Assembly (NCBI RefSeq): GCF_036894955.1 | Contig: NZ_CP145905.1 | Span: 6,185,608 to 6,249,607 of the forward strand | DNA length: 64,000 nucleotides | Origin: Paenibacillus sp. KS-LC4 | GTDB lineage: Bacteria > Bacillota > Bacilli > Paenibacillales > Paenibacillaceae | Direction of reading: 5' to 3' | Shown here: positions 61,272 to 64,000 of the stretch, one piece after another | Layout of the letters: each line of letters begins with the position of its first letter | Position numbering within the stretch: the first letter of the stretch is position 1 | The notes under the pieces: generated by a model | Seen by the model: only the letters and a program-made list of their open reading frames with translations | Told to the model about the DNA's origin: nothing | Databases searched by the model: none | Position numbers and translations under genes: made by a program

Positions 61272-61718
61272 CTCACCCTTCGTCTTACAAACAATAAATC
61301 GAAAGCTGTGGATAAATGAATCAAATCGGCGATTTTGCAGAAAATGAATAAGCTGTGCACAACTTTTTCAGCAGACTTAAGAACTTTGTCGAAATCTTAA
61401 CAAGATATAAACAATATCTAGTGTTGTGTGCAACTTTTATACACAAGCTATTGAATATGTGGATAAAATCTTCGAATCCGTTGAAATACAAGGGATCTTT
61501 TGCTATGATAGTTATGTTTTATATGTGGATACCTTCCCTTTATCCTCAATCTTATTAACAGCCTGTGGATAAAAATGTGAACAAGTTAATCACCTATTTA
61601 TAACTCAACCGTTTTCAATTCTTCATATTGTGGATGTTTTCCTTGGAAAAATGACATTCATTCGACAGAATATGGCTTAATTGCGCCGTTTCGGCGATTT
61701 TGATAAGGAGTGACGTCT
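61272..61718. other. oriC region upstream of dnaA (DnaA box cluster)
   Basis: Perfect DnaA boxes (TGTGGATAA or reverse) lie at 61307-61315, 61458-61466 and 61564-61572. One- or two-mismatch boxes lie at 61354-61362, 61524-61532, 61540-61548 and 61629-61637. This matches the upstream half of a bipartite Bacillus-type origin, where boxes flank dnaA. Confidence 0.92.
61481..61509 (+). promoter_or_regulatory. dnaA promoter
   Basis: TTGAAA (61481-61486), 17-base spacer, TATGAT (61504-61509); both one mismatch from consensus. DnaA boxes on each side imply autoregulation. Confidence 0.65.
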
Positions 61719-63071
61719 GTGGACAGCCATGCTTATGATATATGGCAGCAAGTGTTGTCAATTATTCAGACGAAGCTGAGCAAGCCGAGTTTTGATACTT
61801 GGTTTAAGGCAACTAAAGCTTCGTTCGTGAATGATACTTTGCTTGAAGTTACGGCACCGACAACATTTGCAGCTGAATGGCTGGAAGGCCGTTATACAAA
61901 ACTAATTCGCACAACCCTGTTTGAATTTCTAGGCAGACAGGTCGATGTGCGTTTTTCCATTGAAGAGGCGCGAAGCGCCGAGCCGGCAGCTATGATGCCG
62001 CCTAAAGCAATGGATGTGCCCGTCGTACAGGAAGAAAGCCATACCAATGTGCTGAATTCCAAATATACGTTCGAGACATTCGTTATCGGCGCCAACAATC
62101 GCTTTGCCCATGCGGCATCGCTTGCAGTAGCAGAAGCACCGGCGAAAGCTTATAATCCGCTGTTTCTCTACGGCGGCGTTGGCCTTGGAAAAACACATCT
62201 GATGCATGCGATCGGCCACTATATTAAGGATCACAACCCCAATACGAAGATCATGTATATTTCGTCGGAGAAATTCACCAATGAATTTATTAACGCGATT
62301 CGTGACAACCGTGGGGAAAGCTTTCGCAATAAGTACCGGAATATCGACGTTTTACTCATTGACGATATTCAATTTTTGGCGGGAAAAGACGGGACTCAGG
62401 AGGAGTTTTTCCATACCTTCAATGCGCTTCATGAAGAGCGCAAGCAGATTGTCATCTCCAGCGACCGTACACCGAAGGAAATTCCGACGCTCGAGGAGCG
62501 CCTTCGTTCCCGCTTTGAATGGGGTCTCATTACCGACATCCAAGCCCCTGATCTGGAGACGAGAATCGCTATCTTGCGTAAGAAGGCCAAGGCCGAAAAT
62601 CTCGATATTCCCAATGAAGCGATGGTTTATATCGCGAACCAGATTGATACGAATATTCGTGAGCTTGAAGGCGCCCTGATTAGGGTTGTCGCTTACTCCT
62701 CGCTCATTAATCAGGATATTTCCTCCCATTTGGCAGCGGAAGCGCTGAAGGATATTATTCCTTCAAGCCGGCCGAAGCTGATTACCATTAACGAGATCCA
62801 ACAGAAGGTTGGCGAGTTTTATGGGCTACGGCTTGAGGAGTTTAAAGCGCGCAAACGGACGAAGGCTGTGGCATATCCGCGGCAAATCGCCATGTACCTC
62901 TCTCGCGAGCTTACGGACCACTCATTGCCGAAGATCGGCGAGGCTTTTGGCGGGCGGGATCATACGACGGTCATTCATGCCCACGAGAAAATTACGCAGC
63001 AGCTTAAAGTCGATCAGGACTTGTACAAAATTTTGCAAAACCTGACTGAAAAAATTAAAAATCATACGTAA
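61719..63071 (+). CDS. dnaA: Chromosomal replication initiator DnaA
   Basis: Binds boxes at the origin and opens DNA. Domain I at residues 1-80, flexible domain II about 85-115, AAA+ core with Walker A GGVGLGKTHLMHA and Walker B VLLIDDIQFLAGK, and domain IV with helix-turn-helix GGRDHTTVIHAHEKI. GTG at 61719 is chosen: AAGGAG lies eight bases upstream; another GTG nine bases earlier is too close. Length 450. Confidence 0.97.
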   Translation: MDSHAYDIWQQVLSIIQTKLSKPSFDTWFKATKASFVNDTLLEVTAPTTFAAEWLEGRYTKLIRTTLFEFLGRQVDVRFSIEEARSAEPAAMMPPKAMDVPVVQEESHTNVLNSKYTFETFVIGANNRFAHAASLAVAEAPAKAYNPLFLYGGVGLGKTHLMHAIGHYIKDHNPNTKIMYISSEKFTNEFINAIRDNRGESFRNKYRNIDVLLIDDIQFLAGKDGTQEEFFHTFNALHEERKQIVISSDRTPKEIPTLEERLRSRFEWGLITDIQAPDLETRIAILRKKAKAENLDIPNEAMVYIANQIDTNIRELEGALIRVVAYSSLINQDISSHLAAEALKDIIPSSRPKLITINEIQQKVGEFYGLRLEEFKARKRTKAVAYPRQIAMYLSRELTDHSLPKIGEAFGGRDHTTVIHAHEKITQQLKVDQDLYKILQNLTEKIKNHT

Positions 63072-63102
63072 GCCGTTACGCGGGGCAAATTGCGCTGAAA
63101 AG

Positions 63103-63199
63103 TTATCCACTTTTATACGGAAAACGAACACAAGCCTATACACAGTCTATACACATGTGGATAGGCTTGATCTATCAGCACTTGTCCCGCTTATCCACA
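63103..63199. other. oriC region downstream of dnaA: DnaA boxes and hairpin
   Basis: Boxes TTATCCACT (63103-63111), TGTGGATAG (63156-63164) and perfect TTATCCACA (63191-63199). AAGCCTAT/ATAGGCTT arms (63132-63168) form a hairpin that may end the dnaA message. Confidence 0.85.
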
Positions 63200-63211
63200 T
63201 ATTCAGGTCCC

Positions 63212-63229
63212 CTACTACTACGACTACTA
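63212..63229. other. Trinucleotide array resembling DnaA-trios
   Basis: CTA-CTA-CTA-CGA-CTA-CTA on the plus strand, which is 5'-TAG repeats on the other strand (3'-GAT-5'). It lies 12 bases after a perfect DnaA box and a short GC-rich run, and before an AT-rich tract, the layout of the basal unwinding system at Bacillus oriC. Confidence 0.75.
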
Positions 63230-63328
63230 AAAATCTTTAAAAAAACATCATCCATAAGCGGAATAAGACATTCGCAGAACATCCACTATGATTCGCGATT
63301 GTCTCCCTGCGGATATAGGAGAGAAATT

Positions 63329-64000
63329 ATGAAATTAACGATTTCCAAAAATGAGTTGAACGATGCGATCCAGCAGGTAGCGAAAGCAATCTCCTCCAGA
63401 CCAGCGATACCTATTCTTGGCGGAATCAAAATAGATGTTAACCATCAAGGTGTAACCTTAACAGCAAGCGATACTGAAATATCTATTCAGAGCTTCATCC
63501 CGGTAGAACGCGATAATTTATTTATTGCACATGTGGATAAACCGGGAAGCGTTGTACTTCCAGCTAAATTTTTTGTCGAGATTATAAAAAAACTGCCCTC
63601 CGATAATGTTGAAATTCAAGTCGGCGCCCAGTTCCAGACGATGATTCGCTCCGGCTCCTCCGATATCCAAATGGTTGGACTCGATCCAGAAGAATTTCCT
63701 GTTTTGCCGTCCATTGAGGAAAATGGTTTATTTCAAATGCCAGGCGATTTGCTGAAAACGATGATTCGCCAAACGGTATTAGCCGCATCCACCAATGAAC
63801 AAACGGCTGTATTGACCGGTGTACTGTGGACACTGAGCAACCAGCAGCTGAAATTTATTGCAACAGACCGCCATCGTCTGGCCAGCCGCAATGCCCATGC
63901 CGAGACCGACCCTGACTATCGCTTCTCCAATGTCATTATCGCTGCGAAAACGCTTGTCGAGTTGTCGAAGCTCGTTCCTGAGCAAAATGCACTTGTGGAT
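63329..64000 (+). CDS. dnaN: DNA polymerase III beta subunit (sliding clamp), 5' part
   Basis: Ring clamp that tethers the polymerase. The gene runs off the right edge after 224 codons. Starts MKLTISKNELNDAIQQVAKA, then SSRPAIPILGGIKI, the typical clamp opening; FIATDRHRLASRNAH lies in domain 2. AGGAGAG precedes the ATG. Confidence 0.97.
   Translation, partial: MKLTISKNELNDAIQQVAKAISSRPAIPILGGIKIDVNHQGVTLTASDTEISIQSFIPVERDNLFIAHVDKPGSVVLPAKFFVEIIKKLPSDNVEIQVGAQFQTMIRSGSSDIQMVGLDPEEFPVLPSIEENGLFQMPGDLLKTMIRQTVLAASTNEQTAVLTGVLWTLSNQQLKFIATDRHRLASRNAHAETDPDYRFSNVIIAAKTLVELSKLVPEQNALVD

Noticed and set aside
1..64000. CRISPR arrays and insertion sequences
   Set aside because: No regularly spaced repeats of 24-37 bases and no transposase frame were seen in the window.

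Overview
The window is a chromosomal segment around the replication origin of an endospore-forming, Gram-positive low-GC-phylum bacterium, most likely Paenibacillus or a close relative. This rests on gene content and order: dnaN, dnaA, rpmH, rnpA, yidC, jag, mnmE, mnmG, rsmG, noc, parA, parB, then rpsF-ssb-rpsR, dnaB, purA, the walRKHIJ-htrA block and rlmH, plus the spore gene yyaC. Shine-Dalgarno sites are strong, TTG and GTG starts are frequent, and core genes have balanced base composition. The species cannot be named from sequence reading alone.

Layout, left to right. 1-3600: an AT-rich accessory stretch just downstream of rlmH with a partial regulator-like gene, an OLD-family ATPase/TOPRIM nuclease and an HNH nuclease, a candidate defence island at a known integration hotspot. 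3.6-7 kb: rlmH, then an S-methylmethionine-type permease with homocysteine methyltransferase. 7-11.1 kb: an unusual operon of a secreted SLH/COG4315/cupredoxin protein, a cupredoxin lipoprotein with an apparent ATT start, an ECF sigma factor and its anti-sigma factor, bracketed by two near-identical palindromes. 11.2-19 kb: CxxH/CxxC protein, HtrA protease and the essential cell-wall system walR-walK-walH-walI-walJ. 19-25 kb: M23 peptidase, FMN reductase, purA, dnaB. 25-31 kb: rplI, gdpP, yybS, CBS protein, LCP ligase. 31-41.6 kb: mixed metabolic and transport genes, including yjlC-ndh under a perfect Rex box, modAB with a YvgK-like regulator, and an ArsR-family regulator with an efflux pump. 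41.8-51.5 kb: rpsR-ssb-rpsF, tRNA-Ser(CGA), asnB, mechanosensitive channel operon, yyaC, an aminotransferase. 51.5-64 kb: parB-parA, noc, rsmG-mnmG-mnmE, jag-yidC-rnpA-rpmH, oriC, dnaA and the start of dnaN.

How the parts work together. The right end is the replication and segregation centre: DnaA boxes lie on both sides of dnaA, a trinucleotide array fits the DnaA-trio unwinding element between dnaA and dnaN, and two parS sites serve ParA/ParB, with the ParB paralogue Noc beside them. The Wal block couples wall synthesis to growth. The Rex box ties the type-2 NADH dehydrogenase to cellular redox state.

Most genes from about 3.6 kb rightward are ordinary core genes. The stretches most worth following up are the left-edge nuclease pair, the cupredoxin/ECF operon and an unassigned 350-base region near 43.5-43.8 kb.
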